Positions 35,409 to 44,044 of a stretch of DNA of 64,000 nt are shown here, one piece after another. Under the pieces are notes generated by a model. That model did no database searches. It was not told the origin of the DNA and worked only from the letters and a program-made list of their open reading frames with translations. Position numbers and translations under genes: made by a program. This DNA is from Clostridiaceae bacterium (GTDB lineage: Bacteria; Bacillota; Clostridia; Lachnospirales; Lachnospiraceae): NCBI GenBank assembly GCA_902363735.1, contig CABJBA010000008.1, forward strand, positions 1 through 64,000, in the 5' to 3' direction. The number at the start of each line of letters is the position of its first letter. Position 1 is the first letter of the stretch.

Positions 35409-35669
35409 TTATCTCAGCATGGAATTAAAAATGTTCACTGTAAAATCACTGAGAGTTGTCATCATATGGTCTCCCATCATCAAAAGCATCAGACCTATGA
35501 CGATAAGCTTGGGAACGAAGGTAATGGTCTGTTCATGGATCTGGGTAGCTGCCTGAATAATGGAAATAACAATGCCGACTATCATACTGACAATGAGCAC
35601 AGGTCCGGCCAGTTTAACCACGGCTCCAAATAATTCAAAAAGCAAACCGTTTACTGCAGTTTCTGCCAT
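35409..35669 (-). CDS. fliQ: Flagellar export apparatus protein FliQ
   Basis: 86 residues with two hydrophobic hairpin segments (GPVLIVSMIVGIVISIIQAAT and LIVIGLMLLMMGDHMM), the FliQ size and layout. It lines the export channel with FliP and FliR. Between fliP and fliR, with AGGAGGATT before the ATG. Confidence 0.95.
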   Translation of the reverse strand: MAETAVNGLLFELFGAVVKLAGPVLIVSMIVGIVISIIQAATQIHEQTITFVPKLIVIGLMLLMMGDHMMTTLSDFTVNIFNSMLR

Positions 35670-35684
35670 ATTTCAATCCTCCTG

Positions 35685-36347
35685 TCAGTAATGAAAGCTG
35701 TTTACCAGATTGGTAAACAAAAGTTCCCAGCCATTGACTGTCACAAATAGCAGCAGCTTAAATGGCAGAGAAATCATGGCCGGCGGAAGCATAACCATAC
35801 CCATGGACATCAAAGTCGTGGATACAATGATATCCACCAGCAAAAACGGTAAAAAGATCATAAACCCTGCCGTAAATGCCCGTTTTAACTCCGAGGTCAT
35901 AAAAGACGGAATCACAACTGTCATAGGGAGATCTTCCACGTTCTCAGGACTGTCGGTATTGGATAACTCAACAAATAAATTTAAAGTGGAAGTCTCCGTC
36001 TGCTTCAGCATAAACTTCTTCATGGGAACTGCTGCCCGGTCCAGGGCCTCTCTCTGGGTTATTTCTTCCCTGATATAAGGCTGATAAGCATTGATATTCA
36101 CATCCTTAATTACAGGATCCATAATAAATAGTGTTAAAAACAATGCAATTCCAAGCAACACCATATTGGGAGGGCTCTGCTGAACGCCCAAAGCGTTTCT
36201 GGTAAAAGACAGGACAATGATGATCCTCGTAAAGGAGGTCATCATCACCAGAATGGAGGGCAGCAGAGAAATGATGGTCATAATAAGGAGAACTTCCAGA
36301 GTTGGCACCCGGCCTCCATTAATATTAATCAAGGCATCTGTATTCAT
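35685..36347 (-). CDS. fliP: Flagellar export apparatus protein FliP
   Basis: 220 residues with four hydrophobic segments and the family motif FTRIIIVLSFTRNALGVQQSPP. Builds the pentameric core of the export channel. AAGGAGGAAC precedes the ATG. Slightly shorter than Gram-negative FliP because no cleavable signal peptide is present. Confidence 0.96.
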   Translation of the reverse strand: MNTDALININGGRVPTLEVLLIMTIISLLPSILVMMTSFTRIIIVLSFTRNALGVQQSPPNMVLLGIALFLTLFIMDPVIKDVNINAYQPYIREEITQREALDRAAVPMKKFMLKQTETSTLNLFVELSNTDSPENVEDLPMTVVIPSFMTSELKRAFTAGFMIFLPFLLVDIIVSTTLMSMGMVMLPPAMISLPFKLLLFVTVNGWELLFTNLVNSFHY

Positions 36348-36358
36348 TTTGTTCCTCC

Positions 36359-36718
36359 TTATACATCATCCCTGTTTCTGTCTGTATATTTCTTTAATAT
36401 CTTTTTAAAACTCTCATACCCCTCTGCTCCGGGAAATGGAGCAACTTCAAGGGCTTCCTTGGGGATATCCTCCTCTGAAAGCTCAGCCAGAAGGGTTATC
36501 TGAGAAGATGCAATACCAATCATATAATAGCGGCTTCCTGCACGGACAATTGCAACTGCCTTATCCTGACCAAGAGGGAGCCTGTCCAGCATCTGCATAC
36601 TGGTTCCTCCCCGTTTCATCCCTAGCCCTTTCCCAAGGCTTCTGGTAAATATATAACTCAGATACAGGATCAAAACCGTAAGAATCAGCGCTGAAATCAG
36701 ACTAATCACACTGTTCAA
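36359..36718 (-). CDS. fliO: Flagellar biosynthesis protein FliO/FliZ
   Basis: 119 residues. One N-terminal membrane segment (SLISALILTVLILYLSYIF) and a short cytosolic domain with MLDRLPLGQDKAVAIVRAG, the FliO pattern. It aids assembly of the FliP ring. It lies just upstream of fliP and 17 bases after fliY. Confidence 0.85.
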   Translation of the reverse strand: MNSVISLISALILTVLILYLSYIFTRSLGKGLGMKRGGTSMQMLDRLPLGQDKAVAIVRAGSRYYMIGIASSQITLLAELSEEDIPKEALEVAPFPGAEGYESFKKILKKYTDRNRDDV

Positions 36719-36735
36719 ATGCAGCCACTTCCTCT

Positions 36736-38058
36736 CTATTCCGCACTTTTCCTGATAATCTCTGTAATACGGATACCAAAGTTATCGTCAACTACTACCA
36801 CATCACCCTTGGCAATGCAACGGCCATTTACAAATAAATCAACTTGTTCTCCAGCCAGCTTATCCAGAATTACAAGAGAGCCCTTGGTAAATTCAAGTAT
36901 TTCCTTTACCAGTTTTCTGGTTCTTCCAATTTCCACAGATACCTCAAGAGGAACTCCCATGATCAGCTCACGGTTTTCTTCCTGTTCCTCAAAATCGGTA
37001 TTTCCCTCTTTTAAGCTGTTCTGAGGAATAGGCTTCACGTTTATGGTCTTAGGCTCCTGGGGCGCCGGGGATTTTTCAGGCTCTTTCTGCATCTGAGATA
37101 TCATCTGCTGCATCTGACTTATCATCTGCTGCTGCATCTGGATCTGATTCATCATCTGCTGCATAGCCATCTGATCGCCTCCAGTCATCTGTGGCACTTC
37201 TGCCTGGGTTGCTGCCGCCTGTCTGGTTCCGCCCATGTTTGGTTCTTCCTTCTGACTGCTTTCAGCCATAGGGGGAGCGGTAATCGGCTCTGGGGCCGGC
37301 TCCTCATTTACAGCTTCTTCTGTTCCAAAGTTTCCTGCCAACAGCCTTTCAATTTCTTCCTGGGACAGTATGCCACCGGAAGAAGCAGCTGGATGTTCTG
37401 GTTCTGCTGGTTTCTGCACTGCTATTGGCTCAGGCTTTGAAACCGTTTCATCTTCCGCTATCAATTCTTCAGGCAGAAATCCCCTGACAAGCTCTTTTGC
37501 AAGGCTTGGTGTCATCACGTTAATAAATTCACTTTCCAGCTGGTCTGCAATCTTTAACGTAAAACCTACCACGACCATGAATTCTCCGTTGTCATAATAC
37601 TTATCTTTGAAATCATCCACATTAGCAATTTCAAAGGAACTTGGAGTTGAAATATTAACCGTCTTACTTAAAAACTCAGACAGTGCCGTAGCAGATGCCC
37701 CCATCATCTGGTTCATCACTTCGCAGATTGCACTGATGTTCAGTTCGTTTAATTCAAATTCTTCCTCAGGCGTTTCCATTCCCATCAGCATATCCACAAT
37801 CACTTTTACATCATGCCTTTTCAAAAGCATGATATTGCTTCCGCTGAGTCCTGCAATATATGTAATTTCCACTCCGACTGCCGGTTCCAGGTTTGAAATT
37901 TCAAATTCTTCCTTTGACAACACCCTAACCACCGGTGTGGTAATATCAACTCTGGCATTGAGCATGGTAGATACTGCAGTTGCCGAGGCACCAAGGCTTA
38001 TATTCAGTATTTCGCCTATGGCATCAATTTCAAATGCGCTAAAATTCTTTGAATCCAT
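36736..38058 (-). CDS. fliY: Flagellar switch phosphatase FliY (CheC-FliN fusion)
   Basis: 440 residues. The CheC-like N-domain (about 1-200) has both phosphatase sites intact: DAIGEILN and SAICEVMN. A linker of ~120 residues includes a Met/Gln-rich run, then a FliN domain (about 360-435, MGVPLEVSVEIGRTR onwards) closes the protein. FliY dephosphorylates CheY-P at the switch, while the FliN part builds the C-ring. There is no separate fliN. It lies between fliO and flgC. Confidence 0.95.
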   Translation of the reverse strand: MDSKNFSAFEIDAIGEILNISLGASATAVSTMLNARVDITTPVVRVLSKEEFEISNLEPAVGVEITYIAGLSGSNIMLLKRHDVKVIVDMLMGMETPEEEFELNELNISAICEVMNQMMGASATALSEFLSKTVNISTPSSFEIANVDDFKDKYYDNGEFMVVVGFTLKIADQLESEFINVMTPSLAKELVRGFLPEELIAEDETVSKPEPIAVQKPAEPEHPAASSGGILSQEEIERLLAGNFGTEEAVNEEPAPEPITAPPMAESSQKEEPNMGGTRQAAATQAEVPQMTGGDQMAMQQMMNQIQMQQQMISQMQQMISQMQKEPEKSPAPQEPKTINVKPIPQNSLKEGNTDFEEQEENRELIMGVPLEVSVEIGRTRKLVKEILEFTKGSLVILDKLAGEQVDLFVNGRCIAKGDVVVVDDNFGIRITEIIRKSAE

Positions 38059-38108
38059 ACAACTTTTCTCCCTTTATACTCATTTAGCCCTCTATGCCAA
38101 GCCATGCC

Positions 38109-38555
38109 TTATTTCCCAATTTCCAATGCCTTGGAGGCCATTGTCTTTATGGCATTAAACGCTGTTATATTGGCCTCGTAGGACCGGTATGCAGACATAC
38201 TGTCTACTGTTTCCTTTATCAAATCCACATTAGGCATCTGCACATAGCCGTTTTCATCCGCATCCGGATGTTCCGGATTATAAACGGGTTTAAAGGGACT
38301 GGGGTCTTGTACAATCTGTGAAACCCTGACGCCGCCTACACTCTGCTGTCTGCTTACACCGGCTGAATTCATCAAAATTCTCCGGAAATTATTCTCATTT
38401 TGGGATTGCAGCACCACCATTTTTCTCTGATAAGGTCCGCCCGCTTCCGTTCTGGTTGTATCAATGTTGGAAATATTCTCCGATGCAATATCCAGCCGAA
38501 GACGCTGTGCAGTCATTCCTGACGCACTTATGTTCATGGAACTTAAAAATGACAT
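38109..38555 (-). CDS. flgC: Proximal rod protein FlgC
   Basis: 148 residues from the ATG at 38555; the longer frame to 38669 runs through cheY and is rejected. N-terminal MNISASGMTAQRLRLDIASENI and the C-terminal MSAYRSYEANITAFNAIKTM match FlgC. It is normally between flgB and fliE but is here 12.8 kb further down, between cheY and fliY. GGGACAAATG before the start is a weak ribosome site. Confidence 0.93.
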   Translation of the reverse strand: MSFLSSMNISASGMTAQRLRLDIASENISNIDTTRTEAGGPYQRKMVVLQSQNENNFRRILMNSAGVSRQQSVGGVRVSQIVQDPSPFKPVYNPEHPDADENGYVQMPNVDLIKETVDSMSAYRSYEANITAFNAIKTMASKALEIGK

Positions 38556-38577
38556 TTGTCCCCTCCTCTTCGGTAAG

Positions 38578-38943
38578 TCAACCGATAATACCTGTAACTG
38601 TTTTAAGAATCCTGTCAGGTTTAAACGGTTTAACAATAAAGTCTTTTGCACCGGACTTGATGGCTTCAATTACCATGCTTTCCTGGCCCATAGCAGAACA
38701 CATAACAACTGCGGCGCCCGGAGCTTTTGCCTTAATAGCCTTCAAGGCTTCCAACCCATCCATATTGGGCATGGTTATATCCATAATTACCAGATCCGGA
38801 TTGATTTCAGAAAACATTTGTACAGCCTGCACTCCGTCAGACGCCTCGTATAAATCGGTATATCCATTTTTAGACAGAGTGTCCTTGATCATCATTCTCA
38901 TAAATGCGGCATCATCTACTAATAATATTTTCGCCATTTTCAT
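38578..38943 (-). CDS. cheY: Chemotaxis response regulator CheY
   Basis: 121 residues, a single receiver with D10/D11, phospho-acceptor D55 (VIMDITMPN), T/S (CSAMG) and Lys (VKPFKP). Phosphorylated by CheA, it binds FliM to change rotation, and FliY and CheC dephosphorylate it. AAAGGAG is 4 bases from the first ATG and 10 from the second (MAKIL), so the real start could be two codons later. Confidence 0.95.
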   Translation of the reverse strand: MKMAKILLVDDAAFMRMMIKDTLSKNGYTDLYEASDGVQAVQMFSEINPDLVIMDITMPNMDGLEALKAIKAKAPGAAVVMCSAMGQESMVIEAIKSGAKDFIVKPFKPDRILKTVTGIIG

Positions 38944-38986
38944 ACATCTCCTTTTATTATCCTTAATTCTTTATATAATCCCTGGC

Positions 38987-40006
38987 TCAATTTTCACTGG
39001 CCTGGTAATTTCCTTTTTCAACAAGGTCTTCCACCCGGACTGCCACATTCCGTTTATGAACGCCTAACTGCCCCTTAAACCATGGCTGATCCCCCACATA
39101 CAGCTTGATATCGGAATCCTTAGGTGTTCCGAGATCAATAACATCTCCTACTTGAAGGTTGTAAACATCGTCAAGTGTAATGACAGAGTCTCCCATCTGG
39201 GCACGAACCAACAGGTCAGAGGATTTGATATTATTTAATATCTCCATCTTAATATCCTGGCTGTTTCGCTCTTCACCCATGGCGCTGGCTCTCCGCTTAT
39301 CCATGATGTTGTATATGTTCATAAGAAGGTTTCCGGGAATACAGAGACTAAGCCTTCCGGAGCAGCCCTCCATTTCCACATCAATAACAACGATTACAAT
39401 CGTCTCATCCACACCGATTTCCTGAAACATGCCGGGATTTCCTTCCAGTCTTTCCAGTTCAAAGTCCAGATTAATATAGTTTGACCAGGAATCTTTTAAA
39501 GGACCGACGATATATTGAATCACTCTGCGATATAAGGCCATCTCGATTTCCGTATAGGTATAAGCCATATCCACATTGCTTTCCACCCCCAAGCCTCCCA
39601 GCATACGGTCAATCAGGCTCAGCATCAGCGACATACTTGCATTGATCAGAAGAGGAGGATTTTTGGAATTATCCGGCAGTCTCACATTTACAAGAGTGAG
39701 AACATCATTATCGCTGAGAGCATTGCTGAACTCATAATACCTCTGTTCCTCTACCGTCGTAACAGACAACTCGCTGGAAGTCCTGAACAGGCTGTTGATC
39801 TGAGAACCCGCGATTCTGGAATAATTATCAAATATACTGTTTAAAACTTTAAGCCGATCTTTTGTAAATTTCTTCGGGCTGTAAAAATCATATTTTCTAT
39901 ATTTTACTTCATTTTCCTTTTTGTCAATATCCTGACTTTGCTCATCTCCTACCTGAAAGGAATTGAGCAGCGCATCGATTTGACTTTGGGATAATACTTC
40001 AGCCAT
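38987..40006 (-). CDS. fliM: Flagellar switch protein FliM
   Basis: 339 residues from the ATG at 40006 (GGAG upstream; a GTG at 40015 is in frame). The N-terminal peptide VLSQSQIDALLNSF is the CheY-P-binding motif. The CheC-like middle and FliN-like C-domain follow. It is the middle layer of the C-ring. It follows motB directly; there is no fliL in between. Confidence 0.96.
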   Translation of the reverse strand: MAEVLSQSQIDALLNSFQVGDEQSQDIDKKENEVKYRKYDFYSPKKFTKDRLKVLNSIFDNYSRIAGSQINSLFRTSSELSVTTVEEQRYYEFSNALSDNDVLTLVNVRLPDNSKNPPLLINASMSLMLSLIDRMLGGLGVESNVDMAYTYTEIEMALYRRVIQYIVGPLKDSWSNYINLDFELERLEGNPGMFQEIGVDETIVIVVIDVEMEGCSGRLSLCIPGNLLMNIYNIMDKRRASAMGEERNSQDIKMEILNNIKSSDLLVRAQMGDSVITLDDVYNLQVGDVIDLGTPKDSDIKLYVGDQPWFKGQLGVHKRNVAVRVEDLVEKGNYQASEN

Positions 40007-40028
40007 TTGTTTCACTCCGCTTCATTTT

Positions 40029-40784
40029 TTAATTGCCTAATGCGTCCTGATAATTCTGATATATCTGGTCATAATACTCTTCCAGAGATTTTTCTACCGC
40101 ATCACTCTTTGTTATCAGTATCTCCACACGGCGGTTTCGTGCCCTCCCCTCCTCAGTATCAAAAGGAGCAATCGGCCGGAACTGGCCATAGCTGGTTCCC
40201 ACCAGTTTGTCCGGTGAAACAGCACTTCTGCTCTGAAGATAAATGACTACCTCTGCAGCACGCTGAGCTGAAAGCATTCTGTCGTTGCGGATATTATTAG
40301 GTCTGCTGGGATCTCCCTGGGAAGTGTGTCCCAGTACCTGCACCTCTTTAATGGTTGACTCCACCTGCTGCATAGAGACTGCAAATTGTTCCAGAACATC
40401 TTTTCCCTCCTGCCGAAGAACGGAGCTGTCTCCGTCAAAAAACACTTTATCACGAAATGAAATAAAAGTGAAGCCATCTCCACGGGTAATTTCCACCGAA
40501 TCCTGCATATCTCGTTCTGTGACCACCTGCTTCAGAGATAAATACAACTCATCAAAGTCCTGAATTTCCTGCTGTTCAGCAGTTTCAGAGGCTTCATCAA
40601 TCTGTTCCTCCAGCTTTTCCAAAGCTTCTGGGTTAAAACTCTGTACCAGGTTCTTCCACTTGGTCTGGTCCATGGAAGACATGGAATACAAGAGAACGAA
40701 GAAACACAGCAGTAATGTAACCATATCTCCATATGTATCCATCCAGCTTCCGGATTCCTCCGGCTGCTTATTTTTCTTTATCAT
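40029..40784 (-). CDS. motB: Stator protein MotB
   Basis: 251 residues from the ATG at 40784, which follows AGGTGG. A single membrane segment carries the essential ion-binding D20 (TYGDMVTLLLCFFVLLYS), and an OmpA-like peptidoglycan-binding domain follows (SAQRAAEVVIYLQ..., RNRRVEILI). The segment resembles sodium-type PomB (CFFVLL...MD), but ion specificity cannot be assigned. It pairs with motA upstream. Confidence 0.94.
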   Translation of the reverse strand: MIKKNKQPEESGSWMDTYGDMVTLLLCFFVLLYSMSSMDQTKWKNLVQSFNPEALEKLEEQIDEASETAEQQEIQDFDELYLSLKQVVTERDMQDSVEITRGDGFTFISFRDKVFFDGDSSVLRQEGKDVLEQFAVSMQQVESTIKEVQVLGHTSQGDPSRPNNIRNDRMLSAQRAAEVVIYLQSRSAVSPDKLVGTSYGQFRPIAPFDTEEGRARNRRVEILITKSDAVEKSLEEYYDQIYQNYQDALGN

Positions 40785-40855
40785 ACAACCACCTGTTTTC
40801 CTATTTTCCGTGAGCATAACAGCAGGCTCGCAGACCCCCTTCTTTTTTGCTCTGG

Positions 40856-41665
40856 TTAAGCGTCATTTCCGTTTACTTCTTTGGCAGAATTTTTCTTTGC
40901 AATTTTCCCCTGCTGTTTCTGTGACAGATAGGATAACAGCTTTTCTTCCAGATATTTTGGGTTGTCCCCTGCCTGAATGGACAAAACACCTTCAATAATT
41001 ATCTGTTTATATAAAACTTCTTCATCATTTCGGATACGAAGCTTCTTCGCCATGGGAGCAAAAAACAAATGAGCCATAACGCAGCCGTAAAAGGTGGTAA
41101 TCAAAGCCACAGACATGTCTGCTCCCAGGCTGTTTGCCCCATTTCCTGACATATCCATGTTTTTTAACATATTAACCAATCCCACCAGAGTACCGATCAT
41201 ACCAAAGCCAGGAGCCACTCCCGATCCTTTGTCATAAATACTGACATCATGTTCATGGCGGTCCATCATGACTGATACTTCACTTTCCAGCATCTCTCTG
41301 ATTTTCTCTGCATCCATGGCATCCACGATCAGCATAACGCTTTGTTTCAGAAAAGGATCCTTGATGCCGCTTGCCTGCTCCTCCAAAACCAGAAGGCCTT
41401 TCTTTCTGGCAGTCTTAGCCATATCCACAAGGATATCAATGACAGCCGCAGAATTATACCGCTTCGCACTGATCATAATTCCAATGTGTTTTGGAATCTG
41501 CGCCAGTGTTTTTAATGGAAAGCTGGCAACCAGTGCCGCTATTGTACCACCTCCGGTAATAAGAACACTGGGTATGTCCGCAAAGTTTGTCAGCTTATCC
41601 ATACCGATTCCATAAATAATCAGGGCAAGTCCCGCTACCCAGCCAATGACCAATGATAGATCCAT
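40856..41665 (-). CDS. motA: Stator protein MotA
   Basis: 269 residues from the ATG at 41665; the in-frame TTG at 41686 lies before the AGGAGG site and is rejected. Four membrane segments and the conserved cytosolic loop with Arg/Glu for switch contact; GSGVAPGFGMIGTLVGLVNML is the typical third segment. With MotB it forms the ion-driven stator. It lies 33 bases after flbD and 71 bases before motB. Confidence 0.95.
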   Translation of the reverse strand: MDLSLVIGWVAGLALIIYGIGMDKLTNFADIPSVLITGGGTIAALVASFPLKTLAQIPKHIGIMISAKRYNSAAVIDILVDMAKTARKKGLLVLEEQASGIKDPFLKQSVMLIVDAMDAEKIREMLESEVSVMMDRHEHDVSIYDKGSGVAPGFGMIGTLVGLVNMLKNMDMSGNGANSLGADMSVALITTFYGCVMAHLFFAPMAKKLRIRNDEEVLYKQIIIEGVLSIQAGDNPKYLEEKLLSYLSQKQQGKIAKKNSAKEVNGNDA

Positions 41666-41698
41666 AAATAACCTCCTGTATTTCAAATAAAACTTGAA

Positions 41699-41902
41699 CT
41701 AACTGTTTTTTTTCTGTACACGAATTTGTATTTCAGCATGAAATTCCATTACCCGGTCGATGATTTCATCTACACTTTCCCTTACCACATAATGCTTCCC
41801 GCTGGCCAGAACAATATTGGACTCGGGTATGGATTCGATTCGTTCAATCTGATTGCAGTTAATCACAAATTCTTCATTATTCAACCTTGTAAGATGAATC
41901 AT
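41699..41902 (-). CDS. flbD: Flagellar protein FlbD
   Basis: 67 residues; the family pattern is MIHLTRLNNEEFVINCNQIE then IESIPESNIVLASGKHYVV. FlbD (SwrD in Bacillus) raises motor power by supporting stator assembly. It lies between flgE and motA, as in Bacillus. AGAGGAGGCATTGT precedes the ATG. Confidence 0.9.
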   Translation of the reverse strand: MIHLTRLNNEEFVINCNQIERIESIPESNIVLASGKHYVVRESVDEIIDRVMEFHAEIQIRVQKKNS

Positions 41903-41919
41903 ACAATGCCTCCTCTTAT

Positions 41920-41947
41920 CATAGAGACGGTTTCAACCGCCTCTATG
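41920..41947 (-). other. Stem-loop between flgE and flbD
   Basis: 13-base arms (41920-41932, 41935-41947) with one G-T pair and a 2-base gap, so a tetraloop when folded. No T tract follows, so it is not a terminator. It lies immediately after flgE and just before the flbD ribosome site. It may protect the 3' end of the flgE mRNA, since hook protein is needed in excess (inference). Confidence 0.6.
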
Positions 41948-41959
41948 AATCATAAAATA

Positions 41960-43588
41960 TTATCTTTTAATATTAACCAGTTCTTCCAGCATCTGGTCTG
42001 TAACTGTAATAATTTTTGAGTTGGCCTGGAAACCTCTTTGAGTGGTAATCATATCTGTCATCTCTGTGGCAAGATCTACTTTAGCCATTTCTAAGTAATT
42101 TGCCATAACCTCACCCTGGGCACCTCCAGCCTCATAAACACCAATGTTTCCTGCATTGGCTCCCGGAGTATAGTAATAACCCGTGGTTTTTTCCAGACCG
42201 CTGGTATTCTGTACACCTGCCAGAGCAATTTTACCGATTACTACTGTTGAACTGCCGTCTTCCGAGGTTCCGACCACAGTTCCGTCCTTTTGTATCTGAT
42301 AATTTGTCATTTTTGCCGGAGAGTCACTGCTAGCCTGGGAATTGTTCTCCGTCTTGCTTCCTGCCGCATCTCTGGCCGCCTGTAATGCTTTTTTATCATT
42401 TGCCACGGTTGTTTCAGCCAGTGTTACTTTAGCTGCTGCTTTGTCCCTTTCTAATTTCTTAGATTCATGCTGTCCCTGTATGGAATTTGGCTCAACCTTC
42501 AATAAAGCTGCTTCTACAGCTTCCAGTGCCGCTTTTTTTTCTTCAAACGTTTTTTTAAGGTCAGAATAGGTTGTACTTGTAGGATCTGCAGCTACATAAG
42601 CATCATAAGCTGTTTTATAATCAGTCCAGATATCACCTAATGTAGCGGCGTTTTTAGCAAGAGCATCTGGAGCATTTAATTCTGCTTTTTTCTTGATAAC
42701 TTCATAATTCATCTCATCATAGTACAAATTTGCAGCATCATAAATAGCTTTTTTAGCAGAAGATGGATCAGCCACCCATTCCTTATAGGCATCATCCATG
42801 GCCTTTTTCACATCACCCTTCAGCCATCCATCCAATCCAGAAACCGATCCGCTGTAAGAAATAGGAGCAGTTCCCATGGTGACAGGGAGATCAAGTTTCT
42901 CCTGATAAGCCTGCGCTGCAGCCATGTATTCCTGTTTTGCTACTCCAAGAGACGCATTCAAAGAATTGAGAGCTGCCAGAGATTCATCTAACTTTTTCTG
43001 TGCTGCGGTGATACCATCAGTCACCTTTCCCTTGTTTATATCATCCATCTGAGCATTGGTAGGAAGTCTCAAAGGAGCCAAGGCGCTGGTATTAAAGGTT
43101 CCGTCGTTTTCATTTGACGTAAAGCCATAAACATAATTACCTGAATCATCAACCAGATACCCCTGATTGTCCACATCAAATTTTCCTACTCTGGAAAGGA
43201 ACAAGCCGCTTTCCCCAACCGTGGTTTCTCCTTCCAACGGAAGCGTTTCCCCGTTAATCATAGGACCAACGATGAAAAATCCGCTTCCATCAATCATACA
43301 GTCCAGACTTCTGGAAGAAGGAGACGGGCTTCCCATAGAAAAATCATAGGAGATGCTTCCTGTTGTTACACCGTATCCTACCTGATTCGCATTGCTGCCG
43401 CCGTAGCTGCCCGCTGTAGTACTTCCCTTGGAGCCTGAGGATGTGTTCTGGTACATGGTATCCTTAAAAGACATGCTTCCTGATTTGAATCCCCATGTAT
43501 TAACATTAGCTATATTATTACCGATAACATCCATTTTTGACTGGTGTGTTCTAAGACCTGCTACACCGGCAAACATTGATTTGACCAT
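41960..43588 (-). CDS. flgE: Hook protein FlgE with helical insert
   Basis: 542 residues. N-terminal rod/hook motif MDVIGNNIANVNTWGFKSG, a D1-like segment to about 175, and C-terminal FlgE motif DLATEMTDMITTQRGFQANSK. Between about 178 and 425 the exposed D2-type region is replaced or expanded by an Ala/Lys/Glu/Asp-rich sequence, mostly helical, with coiled-coil-like stretches (e.g. AAQKKLDESLAALNSLNASL). The protein is an extracellular hook subunit exported by the type III route. Longer than the ~270-430 residues usual in this group. Confidence 0.93.
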   Translation of the reverse strand: MVKSMFAGVAGLRTHQSKMDVIGNNIANVNTWGFKSGSMSFKDTMYQNTSSGSKGSTTAGSYGGSNANQVGYGVTTGSISYDFSMGSPSPSSRSLDCMIDGSGFFIVGPMINGETLPLEGETTVGESGLFLSRVGKFDVDNQGYLVDDSGNYVYGFTSNENDGTFNTSALAPLRLPTNAQMDDINKGKVTDGITAAQKKLDESLAALNSLNASLGVAKQEYMAAAQAYQEKLDLPVTMGTAPISYSGSVSGLDGWLKGDVKKAMDDAYKEWVADPSSAKKAIYDAANLYYDEMNYEVIKKKAELNAPDALAKNAATLGDIWTDYKTAYDAYVAADPTSTTYSDLKKTFEEKKAALEAVEAALLKVEPNSIQGQHESKKLERDKAAAKVTLAETTVANDKKALQAARDAAGSKTENNSQASSDSPAKMTNYQIQKDGTVVGTSEDGSSTVVIGKIALAGVQNTSGLEKTTGYYYTPGANAGNIGVYEAGGAQGEVMANYLEMAKVDLATEMTDMITTQRGFQANSKIITVTDQMLEELVNIKR

Positions 43589-43669
43589 AATTTTACTTCC
43601 CTTCTTTTTTAACTGCCGCTATCCTGCTGTCAGTCGGACATACAGGAAAAGCCTCCATAAATGGTCCAG

Positions 43670-44044
43670 CTATAATAAAACGGCACTGTCGATATTGGTA
43701 AATATATTTTCTTTCATTTCATTGCCGGACATGGTTGTTACCACCGTATTATTGGGTACATTGACAATGAACGCACCTCTGTCGCTGATAATCACTACAT
43801 CCTTCGCTCCTTTGGAACGGGCCTTTTCCACAGCTGACTGGAGATCATTCAGAAAAGAATCTGACATCTCAATTCCGCGCTGACCTGCCCGCTCTGCTGC
43901 ATGACGGGAAAACTGTAATCCTTCCTTTTCTCCGATCCTGCGCTGAAACACTTCATTAAAGCTGGCGGCTGGTTTTGACACTGCCCCGGCACTTCGCAGC
44001 TTAAGCTGCATTAATTCCTCATGCTGGTTTATTTTACCTAGCAT
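43670..44044 (-). CDS. Flagellar operon protein (TIGR02530 family)
   Basis: 124 residues of the small flagellar operon family found between flgD and flgE in Firmicutes. Helical start, then FSRHAAERAGQRGIEMSDSF and a beta segment DVVIISDRGAFIVNVPNNTVVTTM. Function unproven. It touches flgD (shared base at 44044) and ends 80 bases before flgE. Confidence 0.8.
   Translation of the reverse strand: MLGKINQHEELMQLKLRSAGAVSKPAASFNEVFQRRIGEKEGLQFSRHAAERAGQRGIEMSDSFLNDLQSAVEKARSKGAKDVVIISDRGAFIVNVPNNTVVTTMSGNEMKENIFTNIDSAVLL

Noticed and set aside
37081..37185. Repeated CATCTGCTGCATCTG-like units, considered as a CRISPR or intergenic repeat
   Set aside because: The units are inside fliY in frame and encode the Met/Gln linker; no spacers.
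36719..38158. Several plus-strand frames over fliY
   Set aside because: All oppose the coding strand of fliY, whose domains are clear.
38456..39067. 203-codon open frame antisense to flgC and cheY
   Set aside because: Shadow of well-identified genes; translated sequence is low in sense.
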